DNA of 64,000 nt from Paracidobacterium acidisoli. Lineage in GTDB: Bacteria > Acidobacteriota > Terriglobia > Terriglobales > Acidobacteriaceae. The notes beneath the pieces were generated by a model. It was not told the DNA's origin, searched no databases, and was given only the letters and a program-made list of their open reading frames with translations. The DNA lies in assembly GCF_003428625.2 (NCBI RefSeq), contig NZ_QVQT02000004.1, forward strand, positions 434,001-498,000, in the 5' to 3' direction. This document shows, piece by piece, positions 43,542-50,794 of the stretch. Made by a program: the position numbers and the translations under genes. Within the stretch, counting starts at the first letter, position 1; each line of letters opens with the position of its first letter.

Positions 43542-44789
43542 ATGCCGATGGCAGACGAAAAACAGATCAACACAGTACCGGAGTCGCAGGCTGCACCGCC
43601 CTCGCCTGAGAACGCCTCCGGCCTCCGCGACAAGCGCATCCGGCCAGAGGGTGTCGTGCCGAAACAGGCACAGGGCTATGTCGTCGCCGGGCTTGCTGTG
43701 CTCATTCTTATGGCGGTCATGTTCTCAAAGCAACATGCCAGGCCAGCGGCGAAGGACGCCGCGCCTGCTTCCGTTGCTGTTTCCACTGATATGAACCAGC
43801 GGAAGATTCAGGAACTGGAGCAGGATTTGAGCGCCGACCAGCGCCAGAGCCAGCAACAGGCGATGGCGCAGAGAGCGGGTACGATAGCCTCGCCCGCAGG
43901 AATAGCGACCACCACCAATCCGGCGCAACCCGGCGTTGCGGCCCCAGTAGCGCCCATGCCACCGGCCACCACGGAGCCGCCCCGCGATCCCATCGCAGAT
44001 GCAGAGAAGGCGATGGCCTTCAAAGCCAGGTTTGCCTCCAATCTTGTCTCTGCACAAGAGAGTGCCCCACGCTCACCGGAAAGCACTGCCGAGAACACCC
44101 CGGCGCGACCTGCAAACGCGTCGCAGGCCCAGGCAGCGCAATCTGCCGCTGTTGCTACGGATACCAAGCGCGCGCCGGAGATCAATCTTAACGCCGCGCA
44201 CGGCCAGCCCTATGCGCTCTTCGAGGGCACCACCATCGACACCGTTCTCGTGGACCGCCTCGATGGAGAGTATGCCGGGGCTGTCAAAGTGATGGTGTCG
44301 AATCCGGTCTACAGCGAGGATCGTCAGCATGTACTCATCCCCGCAGGGACATTCATTCTCGGCGACACGCAGAAGGTATCGAGCTTAGGCCAGAAGCGCC
44401 TTGCGCTCACGTTTCACCGGATGCTGATGCCGGATAAGTATTCCGTGGACCTCGACAAGTTCCAGGGGCTTGACCAGGCCGGAGAAACCGGCGTCAAAGG
44501 CAAAATCAACAACCACTACATGGAGATCTTCGGAGCAAGCATTGCTCTCGGCGTCATCGCCGGGGCTGCCGAGGCCACCACCAACAGCGGCTACAACGAA
44601 ACCGGCTCCGATGCCTACCGTCAGGGCATCGCATCAAGCCTCTCCATGTCAGGCGCAAATGTGCTCGACCGCTTCATCAACATCATGCCCACTCACACGA
44701 TCCTCGAGGGGCACCGCATCAAGGTCTACATCACCCAGGACATGCTGCTGCCCGCATACGAAAACCACGACATGCCGAAGGTGATGTGA
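43542..44789 (+). CDS. virB10: VirB10/TrbI-like channel protein
   Basis: 415 aa (ATG 43542; ATG 43548 or GTG 43539 are possible). A cytoplasmic tail is followed by one membrane helix (GYVVAGLAVLILMAVMF, about residues 46-62), a long Ala/Pro/Gln-rich periplasmic linker and a C-terminal beta-barrel domain (INLNAAHGQPYALFEGTTID, VLIPAGTFILGDTQ, GVKGKINNHYMEIFGASI). This spans both membranes and makes the outer-membrane pore in VirB10 proteins. Confidence 0.9.
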   Translation: MPMADEKQINTVPESQAAPPSPENASGLRDKRIRPEGVVPKQAQGYVVAGLAVLILMAVMFSKQHARPAAKDAAPASVAVSTDMNQRKIQELEQDLSADQRQSQQQAMAQRAGTIASPAGIATTTNPAQPGVAAPVAPMPPATTEPPRDPIADAEKAMAFKARFASNLVSAQESAPRSPESTAENTPARPANASQAQAAQSAAVATDTKRAPEINLNAAHGQPYALFEGTTIDTVLVDRLDGEYAGAVKVMVSNPVYSEDRQHVLIPAGTFILGDTQKVSSLGQKRLALTFHRMLMPDKYSVDLDKFQGLDQAGETGVKGKINNHYMEIFGASIALGVIAGAAEATTNSGYNETGSDAYRQGIASSLSMSGANVLDRFINIMPTHTILEGHRIKVYITQDMLLPAYENHDMPKVM

Positions 44790-44830
44790 TTCTCCACTCC
44801 ACTTTAACCACGTTCCACGGAGGTATCACC

Positions 44831-45736
44831 ATGAAGTCCGCAAAGCTATATAGCCTTATTCTCCTCACCCTTACCGTACTCGCGCCTGCCGCGCACGCAC
44901 AGTTCGGCTCCGGCATCGTTTATGACCCCACGCAGAGCGCCCATGCTCTCCAGCAGATCGAGCAGGGCGAATCGCAGTTGCAGAAATGGGCGACCGAACT
45001 CAACAACTGGCAGCAGCACCTTTTGAAAGAGGCGCAGATTTATACGACTGCCGAGCAGACCCGGACGCAGATCGTCACCATGTACAACCTCGCTTACCAA
45101 ATGGCGACCATGCCGCAGAACCTCGAAGCCCGGTACAAAGCGGATTGGGCGCAGTGGCAGAGCCTCGCGGCACCGCCAAACACTTACGGCAACACCTCTC
45201 CGCTGGTAAATGCCCTTAACTTTGGCGGCATTCCCCAGGCGCAGCAGGGTTACAACAGCGCCTATGTTCAGCCTCAAAGCTATCCATCGGGTAACTACTC
45301 CTCTCTCGACGCCCGCACCCAAGCCACAGTAGCCAATCAGTATGCAACCTCGGAGCTGGCGCAAAGCACCACCACCAACACGCTCGCCACTCTCGGCACC
45401 ATCCGCACAGACGCGCAGGCGTTCGCCTCGAAACTCTCCAACCTCGAATCGGACACCTTTTCGACTGACCCATCTCAGCAGAGCACAAATGCACTGCTTG
45501 GCAAGATCAACTCGGCCACGCTGCTTCAGATTCATTCACAGCAGGACACCAATCAGTTGCTCATGGCTGAAATCCAGCAGCAACTCATCGCGCAGAAGCA
45601 ACAGATTGACGCGCAGAACCGCGCCATCAACAACGCCATCTACTTCCAGCAGAACTTTCCCAACACCATGCAGAACGTCTCCAGCGGCGTAAGCAATTCC
45701 ATGCACGCGATCTCCCTCTCGACCACAGGACAGTGA
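44831..45736 (+). CDS. virB5: VirB5/TrbJ-like exported protein
   Basis: 301 aa; ATG at 44831 with CGGAGGTATCACC upstream; signal peptide ends AAHAQ. The mature part begins FGSGIVYDPTQSAHALQQ, the conserved start of TrbJ/VirB5 proteins, and is otherwise helical and Gln/Ala-rich with coiled-coil tendency at the end (IQQQLIAQKQQIDAQNRAIN). It is probably a minor pilus-tip component. Confidence 0.82.
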   Translation: MKSAKLYSLILLTLTVLAPAAHAQFGSGIVYDPTQSAHALQQIEQGESQLQKWATELNNWQQHLLKEAQIYTTAEQTRTQIVTMYNLAYQMATMPQNLEARYKADWAQWQSLAAPPNTYGNTSPLVNALNFGGIPQAQQGYNSAYVQPQSYPSGNYSSLDARTQATVANQYATSELAQSTTTNTLATLGTIRTDAQAFASKLSNLESDTFSTDPSQQSTNALLGKINSATLLQIHSQQDTNQLLMAEIQQQLIAQKQQIDAQNRAINNAIYFQQNFPNTMQNVSSGVSNSMHAISLSTTGQ

Positions 45737-45739
45737 GCC

Positions 45740-46561
45740 ATGCAACAGAATCCCTTTACCTTTATCGGGCAGGCAATCACGCAACTGCTCTCCTCACATA
45801 GCGCCGCGCTTCAGGCCACGGGATTAGACATATTCCGTGGCCTCGCGGTGATCCTCATCGTCTGGTTTGGCGTGAAGTCCGCCCTCTCTGCTTCGCAGGG
45901 AGGGGGCGGCTTTCACTTCGCCAAGTTCGCGGACCTCATTCTGATGATTGCCTTCGGCCTGGGGATGCTGACCTATTACTCCACCCCCATTCCCGGCACC
46001 AGCTACAGCTTCAGCGACCTCATCACCAAAGAGGGCCTGAACATCTCCGCGCAAATCGAGTCCGACCAGACGCAACAAATCGCCGACGCCATCACCAACG
46101 AGGAACAGCAACTCGGCGTGCCTCCCGGCAGCTTCAATATCCTCGAAGACCTTACCTATTTATTGATAGCCGTCATCCTCGCTGCAATGGAGGCCGTGGC
46201 CTTCGCAGTTATTGCGTATGGCTATGTCGCCTCTGCCGTCTGCGTCCTGATAGGCCCGCTCTTCATTCCGTGGTTCATTGTGCCGAAGATGGACTGGCTG
46301 TTCTGGGGTTGGCTGAAAGCCTTTATCGGCTTTTCGTTCTACCAGGTCATCGCCGCGGCGTTCATCTTTGTGTTCTCCAAAGTCCTCACGTCGATGTTTC
46401 AGGTCATCGGCAACATCACCATCTCGAATGCCCTGGCCGTGCTGCCCGCGCTGCTTATCACCCTGTTTGTCTGCATCTATGGCTTGGTCAAGATACCGGA
46501 GCTTACTAGCGCAATCTTGAGTGGACGCACCGGCACCTGGGTCAACCCAATGGGGAACTAA
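45740..46561 (+). CDS. virB6: VirB6/TrbL-like polytopic membrane protein
   Basis: 273 aa with about six membrane helices, including IFRGLAVILIVWFGVKSAL and ALAVLPALLITLFVCIYGLV. The hydrophilic loop between the first and later helices and the position between virB5 and virB8 are as in TrbL/VirB6, the inner-membrane channel part. Begins 3 bp after the virB5 stop. Confidence 0.85.
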   Translation: MQQNPFTFIGQAITQLLSSHSAALQATGLDIFRGLAVILIVWFGVKSALSASQGGGGFHFAKFADLILMIAFGLGMLTYYSTPIPGTSYSFSDLITKEGLNISAQIESDQTQQIADAITNEEQQLGVPPGSFNILEDLTYLLIAVILAAMEAVAFAVIAYGYVASAVCVLIGPLFIPWFIVPKMDWLFWGWLKAFIGFSFYQVIAAAFIFVFSKVLTSMFQVIGNITISNALAVLPALLITLFVCIYGLVKIPELTSAILSGRTGTWVNPMGN

Positions 46562-46563
46562 TC

Positions 46564-47244
46564 ATGGCCGACAAAAACACACTTCCGACCACCGATGCCG
46601 GGCAGAGGTTCCTGGAGCTGTACGCGGAGCCAGTCGTTACCAACACCTATCTCAAGGTTGCCATCCTTGTGCTCTCCGTCGTCACGCTTGCATTGATCGT
46701 GCTCTTTTATCGCGCCCAGACCGCTGCCTTGCGGCTCAAGCCGCTCGTGATCCCGGTCTACGACATCGGACGTGCAGAGGCGGTGAAATACGACGACTTC
46801 TCCAAGATTCCCATCGAGCGCGTCAGTAAATACTATTTGGCGCGATGGGCACAGCTTTATTACGGACGGAATCATGCCACGTTGCAGCGGGATTTTACCG
46901 AATCCCTGAATTTCTTCTCTGACCCCCTGGGGAATGCAACGCTGGCCCGCATCGCTAAAGCAAAGACGCTTGAGACCTTCCTGCTCGATCCCAGCGCCCC
47001 GAATGTAGACATCGAGATTAAGGCCGTCGTTCTCGACGACACACGCCAGGCCCCGTACCGCGCCCACATCGAGTTTGAAAAGGTCTTCTATTCCCTGGGC
47101 GATCAGCAGGAGCAGAGCCGGGAACGCTGGACCGCAAACGTCGTCTATGGATTCCGCGATGAGGTTCCAAACGCCATGCTGCTGACGAATCCTCTCGGCG
47201 TCGTCATCAGCTATGTCCACGAAGATCAGGCGTTCGGTAACTAA
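46564..47244 (+). CDS. virB8: VirB8/TrbF-like inner-membrane protein
   Basis: 226 aa bitopic protein: one helix at about residues 32-54 (VAILVLSVVTLALIVLFY) and a periplasmic NTF2-like domain (YYLARWAQLYYGRNHATLQR, then FYSLGDQQEQSRERWTANVV and VNPLGVVISYVHED-type end). VirB8 scaffolds channel assembly. Starts 2 bp after virB6. Confidence 0.85.
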   Translation: MADKNTLPTTDAGQRFLELYAEPVVTNTYLKVAILVLSVVTLALIVLFYRAQTAALRLKPLVIPVYDIGRAEAVKYDDFSKIPIERVSKYYLARWAQLYYGRNHATLQRDFTESLNFFSDPLGNATLARIAKAKTLETFLLDPSAPNVDIEIKAVVLDDTRQAPYRAHIEFEKVFYSLGDQQEQSRERWTANVVYGFRDEVPNAMLLTNPLGVVISYVHEDQAFGN

Positions 47245-47247
47245 CGC

Positions 47248-47901
47248 ATGAAACCGTACTACGAACACGCTGGCATCACGATCTATCAAGGTGACTGCCG
47301 CGAGGTTCTGTCGGAGCTTCCGCCAATAGACGCAGTTATCAGCGATCCGCCTTACGGTATCCACTTCGACACGGACTACCGGAAGTTCACATCGGGGTTA
47401 GATGTGAAGCGAAACGTCCATAAGCCTGTGTACGGCGACGATGAACCGTTCGACCCGTCACCCTGGCTCCGATTTCGCTCCGTCGTGTTATGGGGTGCCA
47501 ACATCTATTCCTCTCGTTTGCCGCGAGGTAGCTGGCTGGTATGGGATAAGCGCTTCTCCAACGGGAGCGCGTTTCTAGCCGATGCCGAGGCAGCATGGAT
47601 GAACTCGGGATATGGAATCCATTTGCTGTCCGTCACGCAGCAGGGATTCATTCGACCGGAGCCTATTGAACACCCGACGCAGAAACCCGTTGCAGTCATG
47701 CGATGGTGCATCGAGAAGGCCCGGCCCAAAGGCATCATCCTCGATCCCTATATGGGCAGCGGAACCACGCTGGTAGCCGCGAAGCACCTGGGCCACACGG
47801 CCATCGGTATTGAGATCGAAGAAGAATACTGCGAGATCGCGGCCCGGCGGCTTAGCCAGGAGGTTCTCCCCTTTGATCGTTCAAAGCAGAAAGGACACTG
47901 A
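47248..47901 (+). CDS. DNA methyltransferase (N6-adenine/N4-cytosine type)
   Basis: 217 aa orphan methyltransferase inside the transfer operon, 3 bp after virB8. Catalytic motif IV is DPPYG (Asp33-Pro-Pro-Tyr36), suggesting adenine-N6 methylation, and the SAM-binding motif I follows later as DPYMGSGTTLVAAKHLGH (from Asp166); this order is the beta class. EHPTQKPVAVMRW precedes it, as in many type II-like enzymes. No restriction partner is adjacent, so protection of transferred DNA from host restriction, or marking of origin sites, is likelier than restriction-modification. The stop and next ATG share one base (TGATG). Confidence 0.9.
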   Translation: MKPYYEHAGITIYQGDCREVLSELPPIDAVISDPPYGIHFDTDYRKFTSGLDVKRNVHKPVYGDDEPFDPSPWLRFRSVVLWGANIYSSRLPRGSWLVWDKRFSNGSAFLADAEAAWMNSGYGIHLLSVTQQGFIRPEPIEHPTQKPVAVMRWCIEKARPKGIILDPYMGSGTTLVAAKHLGHTAIGIEIEEEYCEIAARRLSQEVLPFDRSKQKGH

Positions 47902-48209
47902 TGCTTGCTAACGCTGTCTTCGTCGCCACGCTTATCTTTCTCGCGCTTGGGTTCGGACTGATGCACGAACTGCATTTCCTCGTGCCCTGGCGCAACCTGA
48001 TTCTTCATCGCTACTGGCAACCTATCGCCGTCTATTGCGCCTTGCTGTTCGTGAACATCCTGGGACTCACCATCTGGATCGAGCGCAAGTTTTTCTTGCG
48101 CGATGCTGGCCGAAAACTTACCCATCTCGATCAGGAGATTCATAGCGGCCACAGCGCACTTTCAGAAGAAATCCTCTCGCAGTTCGGGAACGACGAGGAG
48201 CAGCTATGA
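47901..48209 (+). CDS. Small membrane protein of the transfer operon
   Basis: 102 aa with two membrane helices (NAVFVATLIFLALGFGLMHE and PIAVYCALLFVNILGLTIWI) and a charged C-terminal tail (RKLTHLDQEIHSGHSALSEE). No family recognised; no lipobox, so not an obvious VirB7. Joined to both neighbours by overlaps (TGATG before, ATGA after). Confidence 0.72.
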   Translation: MLANAVFVATLIFLALGFGLMHELHFLVPWRNLILHRYWQPIAVYCALLFVNILGLTIWIERKFFLRDAGRKLTHLDQEIHSGHSALSEEILSQFGNDEEQL

Positions 48210-48385
48210 GCAACCGTGACAGCGAACACTTTGAAGACTCTCACGACATGATCGAACGTATTCGCAAACTGCGGGAGGCGGCAGAGAAAAAGATGAATGC
48301 CTTTGGCGATCCCGCTGAGTATGACGTGAGAATCATCCGTGGCCGGAAGCGTGAGCCAGAGGCCCACGCAGAGGACGGCCAATGA
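48206..48385 (+). CDS. 59-aa charged protein
   Basis: Begins MSNRDSEHFEDSHDMIERIR and ends in a basic then acidic tail (RGRKREPEAHAEDGQ). A helix at residues about 12-32 is predicted from the pattern. Supported by ATGA overlaps at both ends, in frame with the chain of overlapping genes. Function unknown; it may be an accessory of the following DNA-binding-like proteins. Confidence 0.65.
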   Translation: MSNRDSEHFEDSHDMIERIRKLREAAEKKMNAFGDPAEYDVRIIRGRKREPEAHAEDGQ

Positions 48386-49395
48386 GACTGAATCTGCCCC
48401 ACGAGCCGGAGATTTCACGGCGGCGCGATCAGGAGCCTTCAGCACCGCAAACAACCCGCGTGTCCGTACCGGAGTCGCCCCTTGAAAGCAGGCTGCCGCG
48501 CCTGCGCCAGTCGTCTGCCGAGCGCACGGCCCATGCTGTACCGCCGCCACGTCGGGAACGCCGTCGAGAGCCGCAAGTAACGGAGCGCAGCCGGGAGCCG
48601 GAGCACCGCCCCCGCCGCACGCGGGAAGGCGTTGCCGTGGAGGTCCGTGGCACGCGCCTGCGCCCGCAGGAACAGCAGTTGCTTCGAGAGACAGGCCGCT
48701 TCCGCGTCCTCAATCTCAAGGATGTAGAACGCACCATCTATAACGGCGACAGACGTGCTTTACAGACAGACCTTGAATATCTGCGGGAGCGTGGCCTCGT
48801 ATCGGTCGATTCGGTTGCTCCACGCAACGATGGGCACTGGCTCCCGCAGAAACGAATTGAAGTCGTAACCCTCACTAAAGAGGGGGAACGGCTTGCCCAT
48901 GAAACCAGCGGCTATGCCCCGGAGCAAAAGCTCTATCACGGTTTGGTGAAACCGCGTGAAGCCGAGCACGATACGCAGATTTACCGCGCCTATCTGAAAG
49001 AGTCCGAGCGTATCGAGAAAGCTGGGGGCAGCAACCTCCGAGTGGAGCTTGACTTCGAGTTGAAGTCGAAAATCCAGAAGGCCATTCGTGCCGCCAGAAA
49101 AGCCGACCCGCAGCGCGACATGGGCGAGATCAAACGCGAGGTGGCCGAGCAGTACGAGCTGCCATACGTCCGCAACAAGATCGAGATTCCCGATGCGCGG
49201 ATTCACTACGACATGGACCAGGGTTCGCGTACCGGGTTCTCCGATGTTGAAGTCGTGACGGCGGCCTACCGGCCCGGACACATGAAGGCCAAGAGTCAGG
49301 CGGGCTTTCGCATGTATGCGTCTGCTTCGGATCGTGCCCGCCTCGCCACCATTGAGGACGAGCAGCACATGCTCGATTGGGTGATGGACCTATGA
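48382..49395 (+). CDS. Winged-helix protein, replication-relaxation-like
   Basis: 337 aa. The first 85 residues are Arg/Pro-rich and likely disordered and DNA-contacting. Residues about 92-180 read as a winged helix (RPQEQQLLRETGRFRVLNLK, LEYLRERGLVSVDS, VVTLTKEGERLA), resembling the start of the Replic_Relax family. The C-terminal part has a helix-rich segment (LRVELDFELKSKIQKAIRAA) and then PDARIHYDMD, FSDVEVVTAAY and GHMKAKSQAGFRMY; this spacing of acidic residues and Lys is loosely nuclease-like. No HxH relaxase motif is visible. Given its place near a candidate oriT and virD4, a relaxosome role is inferred. Confidence 0.6.
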   Translation: MRLNLPHEPEISRRRDQEPSAPQTTRVSVPESPLESRLPRLRQSSAERTAHAVPPPRRERRREPQVTERSREPEHRPRRTREGVAVEVRGTRLRPQEQQLLRETGRFRVLNLKDVERTIYNGDRRALQTDLEYLRERGLVSVDSVAPRNDGHWLPQKRIEVVTLTKEGERLAHETSGYAPEQKLYHGLVKPREAEHDTQIYRAYLKESERIEKAGGSNLRVELDFELKSKIQKAIRAARKADPQRDMGEIKREVAEQYELPYVRNKIEIPDARIHYDMDQGSRTGFSDVEVVTAAYRPGHMKAKSQAGFRMYASASDRARLATIEDEQHMLDWVMDL

Positions 49396-50438
49396 GTTAT
49401 GACGGTATCGACAATCTGACCGGCTGCGGATATTCGGAGCGCGAGGCTGCCTTCCTATATATAGTGGCCGTTCATTCAGGCTATTTTCTGCGGCGGCAGT
49501 TCAATCAGTTCGTCTCCCGCGAGCGCGGAGCCATCGCAACGTACTTCCTGCGTAGAGCCACGGAGCTGAATCACATCACAGCGTTGCCATGCGCGGAAGG
49601 CCGCCGTATCTATCACCTCTCCGACCGGCAGGTTTATAGGCTAGTTGGACTCGATAGCTCCCAGGGCCGTCGCATCAAGTCCTCCGGCGAGATTCTTCGC
49701 AGGTTGATGACGCTTGACTATGTACTCCGGCATCTTGACCGGGAACGATTTGTAGAGACGCAGGAGGCAAAGCGCCAACTGTTTGCGCAACTCCGGGTAC
49801 GGCCAGAGGCGATTCAAGACGCGGAATCCTTCCGGCACCTCGTGCCGTTGTCACTTGTAGAGAGTCCAGAGTCGCTGGCTGTTCATCTAGTTTTCCTTGA
49901 TGAAGGGCAGCGTTCATCTTCTCTGTTTGTACGTTTTCTTAGTACCCACGCCCAACTTTTACGGAGCCTGCCCGTCGCCGAGATTATCTATGTCTCGACC
50001 GTAACGACGCAGTTCATGCAGGCGCAGCGTCTTTTCGAGAGGCACACGCCCCTCCGCAATACCATGACTCCCGCGTGTCCGCGTGGAGTGGAGCACCTTG
50101 TCGCATGGCTGGAGGTCCGCTACAGGTTCCATGAAAAGGGCGGCTCCATCTCGCCATCCGATCACCGGCTGTTACTCGAAGGGGACGGCGTGTACAACGC
50201 TCCCGTTCACAAGGGACTCATCGCATCGTGGAAGAACGGCGCGATGAACGCCGACAAGGTGCGTGAACTCTTCCGTCGTGAGCAGCATCGTGTCTCGTTT
50301 GTGACGGAGCTGCTGGACACCGATTATCCCCGTTCCATAAACCCTGCACCGGGCTATAACGCGGGCTATGACGATTCGCAGAACTCCCTGTTCGACAAGG
50401 ACATAGAGCCGGAGAAGCAGGAAATACAAAACGGCTGA
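49392..50438 (+). CDS. Unknown transfer-region protein with HTH-like start
   Basis: 348 aa from the ATG at 49392 (ATGA overlap with the gene before). Residues about 10-75 could fold as a helix-turn-helix (GYSEREAAFLYIVAVHSGYF, LRRQFNQFVSRERGAIATYF, YHLSDRQVYRLVG). The rest is not recognised; motifs such as LMTLDYVLRHLDRERF and YRFHEKGGSISPSDHRLL are probably structural. No HUH or tyrosine-relaxase signature. Its stop codon lies within the first arm of a 17-bp inverted repeat. A partner of the preceding protein is likely. Confidence 0.6.
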   Translation: MSYDGIDNLTGCGYSEREAAFLYIVAVHSGYFLRRQFNQFVSRERGAIATYFLRRATELNHITALPCAEGRRIYHLSDRQVYRLVGLDSSQGRRIKSSGEILRRLMTLDYVLRHLDRERFVETQEAKRQLFAQLRVRPEAIQDAESFRHLVPLSLVESPESLAVHLVFLDEGQRSSSLFVRFLSTHAQLLRSLPVAEIIYVSTVTTQFMQAQRLFERHTPLRNTMTPACPRGVEHLVAWLEVRYRFHEKGGSISPSDHRLLLEGDGVYNAPVHKGLIASWKNGAMNADKVRELFRREQHRVSFVTELLDTDYPRSINPAPGYNAGYDDSQNSLFDKDIEPEKQEIQNG

Positions 50439-50495
50439 GGGCGGGAACGACCCGCCCTTTCGGGCTTTCGCTGTCGCTGGTCGTTCCCGCCCTCA
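50436..50495. repeat. 17-bp perfect inverted repeat (candidate oriT or terminator)
   Basis: Arms 50436-50452 and 50479-50495 are perfectly complementary, separated by 26 nt; within the loop GCCC/GGGC makes a further short stem. It starts at the stop codon of the 348-aa protein gene and lies 75 bp before the ribbon-helix-helix-like gene. No T-run follows the right arm on the plus strand, which weakens a simple terminator reading. Confidence 0.8.
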
Positions 50496-50569
50496 GCAGA
50501 AGCAAAGACAACGGCAGTACGGCGAACGGACTGCGCTAGGACCAACACAGTACAGGAGGAGTACCAGGC

Positions 50570-50794
50570 ATGAGCAAACTACGAATCGAAAAGGGAGCAA
50601 GCCGGGTCCGGCGAGTGGCGCTCAAGACGACCATCGACGGCACGGTTGCGGACGACGTGGAGCTGATGTGCCGGTGGTCGGAGAACGACACCAGCTACAT
50701 CGTGAATCATCTTCTGCGCTTCGCTCTGAGCCAGAGCGAGGACTTCCAGCAGTACAGGCAATCGCTGCCATCGACCACGGAGGATGAAAAGTGA
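50570..50794 (+). CDS. Ribbon-helix-helix-like protein
   Basis: 74 aa. A basic N-terminus and beta-like segment (SRVRRVALKTTIDGTVADDV) precede two helices (ELMCRWSENDTSY, IVNHLLRFALSQ), the layout of RHH DNA-binding proteins such as TraY or MobC-like relaxosome accessories. ACAGGAGGAGTACC lies ahead of the ATG. Overlaps virD4 by GTGA. The nearby inverted repeat is the obvious candidate target. Confidence 0.6.
   Translation: MSKLRIEKGASRVRRVALKTTIDGTVADDVELMCRWSENDTSYIVNHLLRFALSQSEDFQQYRQSLPSTTEDEK

Noticed and set aside
48382-50438. Reading the two unknown proteins as classical HUH relaxases
   Set aside because: No HxHxxx(H/N) triad with an upstream catalytic Tyr was found in either translation.
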